From assembly GCA_016458225.1 (NCBI GenBank), contig JAEMGR010000010.1, positions 123,969 through 187,968 on the forward strand: a stretch of 64,000 nt of DNA, in the 5' to 3' direction. The translations under genes and the position numbers were made by a program. Source of the DNA: Myxococcaceae bacterium JPH2. Lineage in GTDB: Bacteria > Myxococcota > Myxococcia > Myxococcales > Myxococcaceae. Below are positions 20,105 to 28,362 of the stretch, in pieces. How positions within the stretch are numbered: the stretch's first letter is position 1; every line of letters starts with the position of its first letter. The notes beneath the pieces were generated by a model. The model was not told the origin of the DNA, searched no databases, and saw only the letters and a program-made list of their open reading frames with translations.

Positions 20105-21398
20105 CCCCGCCTCCCAAGGCCCGCAACATCGCCAGGCTCTTCATCTCCGTCTCCCGCCACTCGGCCTCCGCGCTGGAGCCGGCGACGATGCCCGCTCCCA
20201 CGAAGAGGCGCGCCCGCGGCCCTCGAACCAGCGCCGAGCGCAATGCCACCATCAAGTGCGCCCGCCCCGCGCCCACCCAACCCACCGGCCCCGCGTACCA
20301 GCCTCGGTCCAAGGCCTCGTGCTCCACCAGGAACGACAGCGCGCGCTCACGCGGCGTGCCTCCCACCGCGGGCGTCGGATGCAGCGCCGACACGACCTGC
20401 GCGGCGGTGGCCCCCTCGCGCAGCTCCGCGCGAATGCCCGTGCGCAGGTGCACCACGTTCTTCAACGTCAGGAACGCGGGCTGCTCATCCGCGGAGACCC
20501 GCTCGGCCACCGGGGCCAGGGCCGCGAGGATGTAGCGCACCACCGCCTCGTGCTCTCGGCGGTCCTTGTCGCTCGCGCCCAACCCCTCCGACTGGCCCGG
20601 CGCGGCGGAGCCCGCGAGCGCCTCCGTCTCCAGCACCCGCCCCTCCACCCGGCACAGCGTCTCGGGCGTGGCGCCCAGGAAGCAGGCCCCATCCGGCGCG
20701 CGGAACAGGAAGGTGGCGCAGCGCGGATTCTGCTCTCGCAGCCGCGACAGCACATCCACCACGTCGAAGTCGTCCGGGCCCTCGGCGTCCATCGCGCGCG
20801 CGAGCACCACCTTCTGGAAGTGGCCCGCGCCGATGTCCTCCACCGCCCGCGTGACTCGCGCCTCGAAGTCCGACCGCGAGGAGCGTGTGCGAACCTCCAC
20901 CGCGCCTCCTCGGGGATGCCGGTACGCGGTGGGGAACGAGGCGCGCACCTGCTCCAGCCGCGCGCGGACCCGGGCCTCGCCCCCTTCGTTGTCCGGCGAG
21001 AAGGCGGCAATCACCACGCCTTCTCCCGAGCGACAGACGAGCACTTCGGGAAGAACCCAACGGGCCACGCCATGCGAGTCCCAGGCGGAGTCCGGCGCGC
21101 CCGTGGCCCCGAACCGCATCCCGCCGAACCACGGCCCCAGCAGCTCCACCGGCGCCGAATCGAGCCAGCGCATGCCCTGGCTCGCCAATGAGGCCAACAC
21201 CGTGTGCGCCTCGGACGACGAGCGCGCTTCCCAGGCCGCCGCCTCACCCCACCCCGCCGCCGCCTCTCGCGCGAGCGGACGCTCCCAGTAGACCGAGGGA
21301 GGACCCAGCACGTCCGCTCCCGCCAGCGGATCCACCGCGGGCAAGGGCACCCACCCCGCCACCCAGCGCTGTCCCTCAACGGGAGTGAGCGTCCTCAT
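20088..21398 (-). CDS. menF: Isochorismate synthase
   Basis: 436 residues with a chorismate-binding C-terminal domain of about 250 residues: FQKVVLARAM, FLGATPETL, ALAGSAAPGQ, SDKDRREHEAVV, LHPTPAVGGTP and GWYAGPVGWVG. These match isochorismate synthases (MenF/EntC/DhbC) and supply the general acid/base Lys and Glu. It converts chorismate to isochorismate. It is the first gene of the men operon and divergent from the shikimate operon that makes its substrate; the start codons are about 116 bp apart. Confidence 0.94.
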   Translation of the reverse strand: MRTLTPVEGQRWVAGWVPLPAVDPLAGADVLGPPSVYWERPLAREAAAGWGEAAAWEARSSSEAHTVLASLASQGMRWLDSAPVELLGPWFGGMRFGATGAPDSAWDSHGVARWVLPEVLVCRSGEGVVIAAFSPDNEGGEARVRARLEQVRASFPTAYRHPRGGAVEVRTRSSRSDFEARVTRAVEDIGAGHFQKVVLARAMDAEGPDDFDVVDVLSRLREQNPRCATFLFRAPDGACFLGATPETLCRVEGRVLETEALAGSAAPGQSEGLGASDKDRREHEAVVRYILAALAPVAERVSADEQPAFLTLKNVVHLRTGIRAELREGATAAQVVSALHPTPAVGGTPRERALSFLVEHEALDRGWYAGPVGWVGAGRAHLMVALRSALVRGPRARLFVGAGIVAGSSAEAEWRETEMKSLAMLRALGGGDVVRR

Positions 21399-21438
21399 CA
21401 GCCTTCCTCATCCATGTCGCACAGCCCATCACCTTCGG

Positions 21439-21466
21439 TTGTCTTCTAAGCCATCTCGGCTATACA
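21439..21466 (+). promoter_or_regulatory. Promoter of the aroF shikimate operon
   Basis: TTGTCT (21439-21444), a 16-bp spacer and TATACA (21461-21466). The predicted transcription start, about 21472-21475, places the first hairpin of the leader at the extreme 5' end of the mRNA. Confidence 0.55.
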
Positions 21467-21474
21467 TGCACCAA

Positions 21475-21510
21475 GGAGTTCAAAACCACTTGAACTCCAT
21501 GAACTGGAGG
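21475..21510 (+). promoter_or_regulatory. Leader with two mutually exclusive hairpins before aroF
   Basis: Hairpin 1: GGAGTTCAA (21475-21483), loop AACCAC, TTGAACTCC (21490-21498), perfect 9 bp. Hairpin 2: CTCCA (21495-21499), loop TGAAC, TGGAG (21505-21509), perfect 5 bp. They share 21495-21498, so only one can form at a time, and hairpin 2 covers the ribosome binding site GGAGG (21506-21510) of aroF. As DNA, hairpin 1 is also a 24-bp operator-like inverted repeat. A translational switch and a repressor site are both possible. Confidence 0.5.
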
Positions 21511-21514
21511 CGTC

Positions 21515-22393
21515 GTGGGAGGCAAGCAGCCAGACGGCCCGGGCGCGCTCCGCGTGTCGCGTGCGGCACGTCCGGAGGGGACGCGGGTCCAAGTCGGGCC
21601 CGTGGAGTTTGGCGGGCGAGGCTTCGTGGTGATGGCGGGGCCGTGTGCGGTGGAGGGCACGACGCAGGTGGAGCACACCGCCGCGGCGGTGGCGAGCGCC
21701 GGAGCGCACGTGTTGCGCGGAGGCGTGTTCAAGCCCCGCACGAGCCCCTACGCCTTCCAGGGAATGGGTGAGCCGGGGCTGCGACTGCTCGCGGATGCGG
21801 GGCGCCGGCACGGCCTGCCCATCATCAGTGAAGTGATGGAGACCGCGCAGATTCCGCTGATGGAACAGCACGCGGACATCCTCCAGATCGGCGCTCGCAA
21901 CATGCAGAACTTTTCGTTGCTGCGCGCGCTGGGCAAGGTGCGCAAGCCGGTGCTGCTCAAGCGAGGACTCGCCGCGACGCTGCAAGAGTGGCTGCTCGCC
22001 GCGGAGTATCTGTTGGATGGCGGTAACGAGCAGGTGCTGTTGTGCGAGCGCGGCATCCGCACGTTCGAGCCGGCGATGCGCAACACGCTGGACCTGGCCG
22101 CGGTGGCGTGGGCCAAGCAACACACGCACCTGCCCGTTATCGTGGACCCGTCGCATGCCACGGGAGAGCCGTCGCTCATCCTTCCCATGTCGCTGGCCGC
22201 CGCCGCCGCGGGTGCGGACGGGCTGCTGATTGAGGTCCATGCGAAGCCCGAGCAGGCCATGTGCGATGGGCATCAGGCCCTCACGCCCGCGGCCTTCGAG
22301 AACCTGATGCAGCGGCTGCCAGCCGTGCTAGACGCCGTGGACCGTCACCTTCTGCGGCCGGAGACTCCGGCCCAAATCGCGGGGGCGCGATGA
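21515..22393 (+). CDS. aroF: 3-Deoxy-7-phosphoheptulonate (DAHP) synthase, AroA-I-beta type
   Basis: 292 residues from GTG 21515 (GGAGG 4 nt upstream). It belongs to the KDO8P-synthase-like DAHP synthases: [57 protein letters not shown] and VDPSHATGE, which bind PEP, erythrose-4-phosphate and the metal. There is no ACT or ferredoxin-like regulatory domain; only a short 30-residue N-terminal arm precedes the barrel, so allosteric control by aromatic amino acids is unlikely from this sequence. It makes the first shikimate-pathway intermediate and heads the operon. Its stop overlaps the next ATG. Confidence 0.95.
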   Translation: MGGKQPDGPGALRVSRAARPEGTRVQVGPVEFGGRGFVVMAGPCAVEGTTQVEHTAAAVASAGAHVLRGGVFKPRTSPYAFQGMGEPGLRLLADAGRRHGLPIISEVMETAQIPLMEQHADILQIGARNMQNFSLLRALGKVRKPVLLKRGLAATLQEWLLAAEYLLDGGNEQVLLCERGIRTFEPAMRNTLDLAAVAWAKQHTHLPVIVDPSHATGEPSLILPMSLAAAAAGADGLLIEVHAKPEQAMCDGHQALTPAAFENLMQRLPAVLDAVDRHLLRPETPAQIAGAR

Positions 22394-23079
22394 GCACCGA
22401 AGTTCGTCAGATGTTTTCCTCCATCGCCACGCGGTACGACGTGACCAACGAGGTCCTCTCGTTCGGCGTGCACCGGCTGTGGCGCCGCACCGCGGTGCGC
22501 CTCAGCGGGGCGAAGCCGGGCGATCGCATCCTCGATTGCGCGTCCGGGACGGGTGACCTCGCGCTCGTCTTCAAGCGGAAGGTGGGCCCGCAGGGACGCG
22601 TGGTGGGCACGGACTTCTGCCCCGAGATGCTCCAGGTCGCGCCGGACAAGGCGAAGCAGGCGGGCCTCGAGGTCGAGTTCCAGGTGGCCGATGCGATGGC
22701 GCTTCCCTTCGCGGATGCCAGCTTCGACGTGGCGTCCATCGCGTTCGGCATCCGCAACGTGGATGACCCCGTGAAGTGCCTGAAGGAGATGGCCCGCGTG
22801 GTGCGTCCCGGCGGCCGCGTGGTGGTGCTGGAGTTCGGGCAGCCCGCGGGCTTCTTCGGTGGCCTGTTCCGATTCTACAGCAAGGTCGTGATGCCGACGG
22901 TGGGCGGACTGATCACGGGCAACCGGGCCGCCTACGAGTACTTGCCGCGCACCGCGGCGGCGTTCCCCGCGGGCGAGAAATTCATCGGCCTCATGGAGCA
23001 GGCGGATGCCTACTCCGCGCGCGATGCCCACTCGCTGCTGTTCGGAACCGCCTTCGTCTATGTCGGAACGGTCCGCTGA
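22390..23079 (+). CDS. menG: Demethylmenaquinone methyltransferase
   Basis: 229 residues from ATG 22390 (ATGA overlap with aroF). UbiE/MenG signatures are complete: [31 protein letters not shown] (SAM motif I), FRIRNVDDP-like [26 protein letters not shown] and [12 protein letters not shown]. It performs the last step of menaquinone synthesis, C-methylation of demethylmenaquinone. Its placement inside the shikimate operon rather than with the other men genes is notable and ties quinone demand to chorismate supply. Confidence 0.94.
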   Translation: MSTEVRQMFSSIATRYDVTNEVLSFGVHRLWRRTAVRLSGAKPGDRILDCASGTGDLALVFKRKVGPQGRVVGTDFCPEMLQVAPDKAKQAGLEVEFQVADAMALPFADASFDVASIAFGIRNVDDPVKCLKEMARVVRPGGRVVVLEFGQPAGFFGGLFRFYSKVVMPTVGGLITGNRAAYEYLPRTAAAFPAGEKFIGLMEQADAYSARDAHSLLFGTAFVYVGTVR

Positions 23080-23662
23080 AGCGCGCAACCAGCTCGTCAC
23101 GCAGGTCCTCAACGCGGTGGACCCGCGTCTCAAGTCGTCGCTGAGGAAGGCACTCGCCTCCCCCGGCCCGGCGCTGCGCCCCAGCGCCACGCAGACCGTG
23201 GTCATCGCCGGGCATCGGGCCGCGGGCAAGAGTCGCCTGCTGCCCTTGGTGTCCCGGCTGCTCGGGCGCCCCGGGTTGGATCTGGACGCGGAGCTGGAGC
23301 GCGCCTCGGGCCGCTCGCTGCGCTCCTGGGTGGCGGAGGCGCCAGGCGAGTTCCGCGTCGCCGAGCGGCAGGCGCTCCTGAATCAACCCCAGGGCACGCT
23401 GGTGTCCGTGGGCGGGGGCTTCCTCTCGCACCACCCGGACGCGCTCGCGGGCGTGTTCACCCTCCTCGTCCCGCTCACCTTCGAGACCTATCGCGAGCGG
23501 CTGCTGCGCGACCGCACGCGCCCCCGGCTGCGCCCCGAGGTGTCGCTGGAGGAGGAGATCTCCACGTTGTTCCATGAGCGCGAGGCGCTGCACGCGCGCG
23601 TCACCACCGTGGCCCTGGTCGACTTCCTCCGGGGCTGCCTCATCCTCGAGGAGTCCCCGTGA
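23060..23662 (+). CDS. aroK: Shikimate kinase
   Basis: 200 residues from ATG 23060, overlapping menG by 20 nt. An N-terminal extension of about 45 residues precedes the kinase core. VVIAGHRAAGKSRLL is the Walker A loop; LDLDAELERASGRSLRSW holds the DxD shikimate/Mg site; VSVGGGFL is the GGG shikimate-binding loop; RTRPRLRP matches the Arg-rich lid. It phosphorylates shikimate. The extension is not typical of AroK and its role is unknown. Confidence 0.88.
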   Translation: MSERSAEARNQLVTQVLNAVDPRLKSSLRKALASPGPALRPSATQTVVIAGHRAAGKSRLLPLVSRLLGRPGLDLDAELERASGRSLRSWVAEAPGEFRVAERQALLNQPQGTLVSVGGGFLSHHPDALAGVFTLLVPLTFETYRERLLRDRTRPRLRPEVSLEEEISTLFHEREALHARVTTVALVDFLRGCLILEESP

Positions 23663-24912
23663 CGCCCGCCCGGCGCGTCGTCACCCTGCCCCCTTCGCTC
23701 GTCGGCCCCGAGGCCGTCCGCTTCGCCAGGAACGCCCAGCAACGGGGCGCGGACGTGCTGGAGGTGCGCACGGATCTGCACGCACCCGACGCCATCGCGC
23801 CCCACGCGCTGGCCCAGGTGCTGCCGCTGCTCGTCTCCGAGCGAGGCCAGCCGATTCCCGCACGCTGGCTCGAGGCCTGCTGGCGCGCGGATTTCGACGT
23901 CGCGCACGCCCGTGTTCTCGCGGCGCCTCCGGGCAAGCTGCTCGCGTCGCACCACGCGGCCCGCTCACTGTCGTCCGAGGAGGCCCTGGCGCTGTGGTCG
24001 CGCGTGCTGCCCGAGGACGCGCTCGTCAAGCATGTGGAGCCCATGGAGACGCCCGCGCATGTCTCGGTCCTGCTGGAGACCCAGCGGCGCTTGAGGGAGC
24101 GCTTCGGGGCCCATCGCGTCACGGTGTTGGGCATGGGTGCCCTGGCGCTGCCGGCGCGCGCGGTGCTCGCCCGAGCGAATGTCCTGGACTACGTGGCCAC
24201 GGGCGGAGCCTGGGCCGCGGCACCTGGACAGCGGCTGCTCGACGATGCGGTTCGCGAGTGGACCCGGGCGGCTCCCGGTTCGCGCGCGCGGCTCGGCATC
24301 CTCGGGACGTCGATCGCGCATTCGCGCTCACCGCGGATCCACCTCCAGCCGTTCGATCGCATCGACCTGCCCGAGGACGCGCCGGTGGAGGCGGTGGTGG
24401 ACGCGATGCTGCCGCACTACGCGGGCTTCGCCATCACCAGCCCCTTCAAGCTGCGTCTGGCTCGCCACGTGGGCACGTCGCTCGAGGCCATCAACACGCT
24501 CGTGCGGCGAGGCTCCCGCTGGGAGGCCTTCAACACCGACACCGAGGGCGCGCGCACGGTGCTCAAGCGCCTGGATTCGGGAGGCGAGTGCCTCGTGCTC
24601 GGTGATGGCGGAACCACCGCCGCGCTGCGTGGAGTGGCTGGGGACGTGGGCCGCGCGCTGCGCGTACTGCGCCGAGCGGACGCACAAGGGCCGCTGCGAG
24701 GCGACGTGGTCTGGACGTGGCCGGACCGCGTGGCGGCACCGGAGTCCCTGCGCTTCGAGGGCGCGCGCGTCGCGGTCATCGCGTACGGAGCACCCGGGCG
24801 GCGCATCGCCCAAGACATCATCCGCCGAGGCGGGACACCGCTCATGCTCGGCGCGGCCTGGTTCGTCGCGCAGGCCCGGCGACAGCGCGAACTCTGGGAG
24901 ACAGCGACATGA
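23659..24912 (+). CDS. aroDE: Bifunctional 3-dehydroquinate dehydratase (type I) / shikimate dehydrogenase
   Basis: 417 residues from GTG 23659 (GTGA overlap with aroK). Residues 1-205 form a type I dehydroquinase: VLEVRTDL near 33, SHH with the expected catalytic His99, Lys124 in LVKHVEP as Schiff-base Lys, and AAPGQ near 187. Residues 210-417 form shikimate dehydrogenase: [19 protein letters not shown] with the catalytic Lys, INTL, NTDTEGA and [12 protein letters not shown] for NADP. The order matches the fused plant and chlamydial enzymes. The dehydrogenase half is short at about 205 residues (usual 270), so it is compact. It carries steps 3 and 4 of the pathway. Confidence 0.88.
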   Translation: MTPARRVVTLPPSLVGPEAVRFARNAQQRGADVLEVRTDLHAPDAIAPHALAQVLPLLVSERGQPIPARWLEACWRADFDVAHARVLAAPPGKLLASHHAARSLSSEEALALWSRVLPEDALVKHVEPMETPAHVSVLLETQRRLRERFGAHRVTVLGMGALALPARAVLARANVLDYVATGGAWAAAPGQRLLDDAVREWTRAAPGSRARLGILGTSIAHSRSPRIHLQPFDRIDLPEDAPVEAVVDAMLPHYAGFAITSPFKLRLARHVGTSLEAINTLVRRGSRWEAFNTDTEGARTVLKRLDSGGECLVLGDGGTTAALRGVAGDVGRALRVLRRADAQGPLRGDVVWTWPDRVAAPESLRFEGARVAVIAYGAPGRRIAQDIIRRGGTPLMLGAAWFVAQARRQRELWETAT

Positions 24913-25928
24913 ACACCTTCGGAAGCCTCTTTCGTCTCACGACCTTCGGCGAGAGCCACGGCCCGGCGCTCGGCGCCGTGGTGGATGGGTGTCCGGCGGG
25001 CGTCCCCCTCCTGCGCGAGCAACTCCAGGCCGCGCTGGATCGCCGCCGCCCGGGCCAGTCCACCATCACGACCGCGCGCAGCGAGCCGGACTCGGTGGAG
25101 GTCCTCTCCGGCGTCTTCGAGGACAAGACGCTGGGCACGCCCATCGCGGCCCTCGTGCGCAACACCAACCAGCGCTCGGGTGACTACGACAAGCTGAAGG
25201 CGGAGGACCGTCCCGGCCACGCGGACGCCGTGTGGCGCGAGCGGTACAAGCACCGGGACCACCGAGGCGGCGGACGCACCAGCGGGCGCGAGACGCTCAG
25301 CCGCGTCATTGGCGGAACCATCGCCGAGGCCTACCTGGCGCGCGACCTGCCCTCCATCTCCACCGTGGCGTACGTGTCCCAGGTGGGGAACCTCGTGGCG
25401 CAGGTGCCGCCTCCGGGCCTGACTCGCGCGCTCGTGGACGCGCACCCCACGCGCTGCCCGGATGCCTCGGTGCGTGACGAGATGTCCCGCCGCATCCTCG
25501 TCGCGAAGGAAGCGGGCGACAGTCTGGGCGGCGCCATCGACGTGCGCGTGGAGGGCCTGCCGGTGGGTCTGGGCGAGCCCGTGTTCGGCAAGCTCAAGGC
25601 GCTCATCGCCCAGGCGCTCGGCAGCATCGGCGCGGTGACCGGCGTCGTCTGGGGTCCGCCGGATCTGCTGGAGCGCATCGGACAGCCGGGCCTCGCCTTC
25701 CATGCCGTGAAGGATGCGTACGGCGGGGTCCAGGGTGGCCTCGCCAATGGCGAGCCGCTTCAGGTGCGCGCCTTCTTCAAGCCGCCCGCGACCCTCGCGG
25801 AGCACGCCAAGGGCGGCCGACACGATCCCTGCATCATGCCGCGCGCGGTGCCTGTCCTGGAGGCGATGGTGTCCCTGGTCATCGCCGATCTCGTCCTGCA
25901 GATGAACGCCCGACCCCACACCCCATGA
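24909..25928 (+). CDS. aroC: Chorismate synthase
   Basis: 339 residues from ATG 24909 (ATGA overlap). Signature regions are intact: [62 protein letters not shown] and [10 protein letters not shown]. It converts EPSP to chorismate using reduced FMN. Chorismate is the substrate of the divergent MenF. It is shorter than the roughly 360-residue E. coli enzyme but no motif is missing. Confidence 0.96.
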   Translation: MNTFGSLFRLTTFGESHGPALGAVVDGCPAGVPLLREQLQAALDRRRPGQSTITTARSEPDSVEVLSGVFEDKTLGTPIAALVRNTNQRSGDYDKLKAEDRPGHADAVWRERYKHRDHRGGGRTSGRETLSRVIGGTIAEAYLARDLPSISTVAYVSQVGNLVAQVPPPGLTRALVDAHPTRCPDASVRDEMSRRILVAKEAGDSLGGAIDVRVEGLPVGLGEPVFGKLKALIAQALGSIGAVTGVVWGPPDLLERIGQPGLAFHAVKDAYGGVQGGLANGEPLQVRAFFKPPATLAEHAKGGRHDPCIMPRAVPVLEAMVSLVIADLVLQMNARPHTP

Positions 25929-26995
25929 GCCTCCTTCCCTCTGGCGCCTATCGTCCCCCCGCCGACCGGTGGGGCTCCTTCACTCGACTCGCCACGCGAC
26001 TGCCCGAGGGCTGCGTGGCCGTGGTGGACCGCACCGTGGCGCGGCTGCACCCCGACCTCATCCCCGCGCTGAAAGCCCGCGAGCCCCGAGCCATCATCCA
26101 GCTCGTGGGCGGAGAGCGCGCCAAGAGCCTCGCATCCCTGGAGAAGGTGCTGGCCAACGGGGTGAACCTGCCCCGCTCCGGCACGCTCGTGGCGGTGGGC
26201 GGTGGCACCGTGGGAGACGTCGCCACGGTGGCCGCGCACCTGCTCAAGCGAGGCGTGCGACTCGTGCAGGTCCCCACCACGCTGCTCGCGGCGGTGGACA
26301 GCAGCCTCGGAGGCAAGGGCGCGGTGGACCTCACCGTGCGAGGCCGCGTGGTGAAGAACCCCGCCGGGGTGTTCCACTACGCCGAGGAGGGCTGGCTGTG
26401 TTCGGACCTCTTCGCCACCCTCTCCGCGCAGCAGATCCGCGAGGGCTCCATCGAGGCGTGGAAGATGGTCGCCACGCTCGACGCGGGGCTGTTCAAGCGC
26501 TACGTGCGCACGCCGCCCACGCTGGAGAAGCTGGTGCGGGACGCCAGGCGCCTCAAGGAGAGCGTCTGCGCGCGTGACCCCTACGAGCTGACGGGCCTGC
26601 GCCGCGTGCTCAACTTCGGGCACACCTTCGGCCACGTGCTGGAGAGCCTCTCCAGCTTCCAGCTCTCGCATGGCGACGCGGTGGGGCTCGGCATGTTGAT
26701 GGCCCTGGACGTGGGCCGACACCTGGGCGCGACGCCGGGGATGGTGGCCGCCGAGGTCGAGGCCGCGCTTCAGAACGGCCCTGGCGTGCTGGAACGAGAG
26801 CATGCCGCCCGCCTGCTGCGCCGAGCCTCGCAGCGCGACGTCGTGGCGCTGCTCAACGCCGACAAGAAGGCCGGCGCCAAGGGCGAGCTGCGCATGGTGC
26901 TGCTGACGGCCCTGGGCGCCACCGATGTGCGCGACGTGGCCGCGGCCACCTGGCGTGAGCTGTGGCCCGCCTGGACCGAAGGAGTTCGACCATGA
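25925..26995 (+). CDS. aroB: 3-Dehydroquinate synthase
   Basis: 356 residues from ATG 25925 (ATGA overlap with aroC). NAD-binding and metal motifs of AroB: VAVGGGTVGDVATVAA, VPTTLLAAVDSSLGGKGAVDL, VKNPAGVFH, GSIEAWKM, LNFGHTFGHVLE (metal-binding His) and SHGDAVGLGM. It cyclises DAHP to 3-dehydroquinate. SIEAWKM replaces the more common G(F/L)AE(I/V)(I/V)K but keeps Glu and Lys. Its own stop overlaps the aroA start. Confidence 0.95.
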   Translation: MSLLPSGAYRPPADRWGSFTRLATRLPEGCVAVVDRTVARLHPDLIPALKAREPRAIIQLVGGERAKSLASLEKVLANGVNLPRSGTLVAVGGGTVGDVATVAAHLLKRGVRLVQVPTTLLAAVDSSLGGKGAVDLTVRGRVVKNPAGVFHYAEEGWLCSDLFATLSAQQIREGSIEAWKMVATLDAGLFKRYVRTPPTLEKLVRDARRLKESVCARDPYELTGLRRVLNFGHTFGHVLESLSSFQLSHGDAVGLGMLMALDVGRHLGATPGMVAAEVEAALQNGPGVLEREHAARLLRRASQRDVVALLNADKKAGAKGELRMVLLTALGATDVRDVAAATWRELWPAWTEGVRP

Positions 26996-28275
26996 GCGCC
27001 GCGAACCCGGGTCGGGTCCACGTCGACTCCAGCGCCCTCCACGCCGCGCGCCTGACACCGCCGGTGTCCAAGTCGGACGCGCAGCGCGCCCTGGTGCTCG
27101 GCCACCTCACCGGAGCGTGGCCGCTGCCCAGTGTCCAGGCAGAGGCCGACGACGACCTTCCCGCCGACGTGCGCGTGCTCCGCCGGGGCGTTGAGGCGCT
27201 GCGGTTGCCGGCAGGTCCGGTGCGCGACCTGGACTGCGCGGATGGGGGTGCGCCGTTCCGAATCCTCGTCACCCAGGCCGCTGTCACACCCGGCATCCAG
27301 GCGCGACTGACGGGCACGCCACGCCTGGGCGAGCGCCCCCATGGTCCGCTCTTCACCTCGCTGCTCGCCACGCTGGGCGGCTCGGGGCTGGAGCTGCGCG
27401 AAGGTCAGCCGTGGCCCGTGACGATCGCCGCGCCCCGTGACACGTCGACGGCAGCGCCAGTGTTTCGCGTCCCGGGGGCCCAGAGCAGCCAGTACGCCTC
27501 CAGTCTCCTGCTGGGGTGCGCCTCGCTGTTCATGCGCGAACAGCGTCCGTGGAGCGTCGAAATCGAGGGCCCGCTGACCAGCGCCGGGTACCTCGATCTG
27601 ACGGTGTCGTGGCTCCAGCGCTTCGGCTTCGCGCTGGAGGTGTCCGCGTCGCGCTACGCGGTGGTCGGATACCACCCGCCCTCCGAGGTCCCCTCTCTGC
27701 CTGGAGACTGGTCCTCGCTGGGCTATCTGTTGCTCGCGGCGTGGAAGACCGGGAGCGTCGTGGAGCGCGCGGACGTGGAGAGCGCCCACCCGGATCAGGC
27801 CATCCTCCGCCTCGTGGAGCAGGTGGGCCTCAGGGCCGTGCCCACGGGTGAGGCCCACACCCTGCGGATGGAGGGCCGCGCGCGAGGAGGACTGCTCGCG
27901 TCGGGCACCGAGTGTCCGGACCTGCTGCCCACCCTGGCCGCCCTGGCCTGCGTGCTACCGGAGCCCTCCACGCTGACGGACGTGGGCATCCTCCGGGTCA
28001 AGGAGAGCGACCGCCTGGAGGGCATCCGCACCCTGGTGTCGGCCTACGGAGGCACCACGCAGCTGGAGGGGGAACGCCTGCGCATCTTCCCTCCGGCCGC
28101 CCCACCCGAGCGGTTCGCGGTGGACAGCCGTGGAGATCACCGGCTCGCCATGACGGCCGCGACACTGGGCATCCTGTCGGGCGCTTCCTTGGAGCTGACC
28201 GGCCCCGAGTGTGTGGAGAAGAGCTTCCCGGGGTTCTGGAGACAGCTCACGCGGCTCGGGGTCCGTATTTCCTGA
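26992..28275 (+). CDS. aroA: 3-Phosphoshikimate 1-carboxyvinyltransferase (EPSP synthase)
   Basis: 427 residues from ATG 26992 (ATGA overlap with aroB). VSKSDAQRALV is the N-terminal Lys/Ser region for PEP and shikimate-3-phosphate; SSQYASSLLL, VKESDRLEGI and DSRGDHRLAMTAATLG are the standard later motifs. The glyphosate-site region is divergent compared with E. coli (VRDLDCADGGAPFRIL corresponds to the LxLGNAGTAMRPL segment, with Asp-Gly-Gly in place of Asn-Ala-Gly). It is the last gene of the operon and overlaps an 8-bp hairpin at its stop. Confidence 0.92.
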   Translation: MSAANPGRVHVDSSALHAARLTPPVSKSDAQRALVLGHLTGAWPLPSVQAEADDDLPADVRVLRRGVEALRLPAGPVRDLDCADGGAPFRILVTQAAVTPGIQARLTGTPRLGERPHGPLFTSLLATLGGSGLELREGQPWPVTIAAPRDTSTAAPVFRVPGAQSSQYASSLLLGCASLFMREQRPWSVEIEGPLTSAGYLDLTVSWLQRFGFALEVSASRYAVVGYHPPSEVPSLPGDWSSLGYLLLAAWKTGSVVERADVESAHPDQAILRLVEQVGLRAVPTGEAHTLRMEGRARGGLLASGTECPDLLPTLAALACVLPEPSTLTDVGILRVKESDRLEGIRTLVSAYGGTTQLEGERLRIFPPAAPPERFAVDSRGDHRLAMTAATLGILSGASLELTGPECVEKSFPGFWRQLTRLGVRIS

Positions 28276-28284
28276 GCCCCGAGC
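28254..28284 (+). terminator. Hairpin at the end of the shikimate operon
   Basis: Perfect arms GCTCGGGG and CCCCGAGC with a 15-nt loop that includes the aroA stop codon. No U-tract follows, so it may act with Rho or as a 3'-end stabiliser. Confidence 0.45.
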
Positions 28285-28362
28285 GGAGCCATCAGTGTCA
28301 CCCTCACCGACTTATCGTTCTTTTTTGTTGAAAGCTTCGAGCGCACTGTGAAATCTCCCGCC

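Noticed and set aside
21466-21540. Leader peptide beginning MHQGVQNHLN upstream of aroF
   Set aside because: The ATG overlaps the -10 region, so it would not be transcribed, and it has no run of aromatic codons as expected for attenuation.
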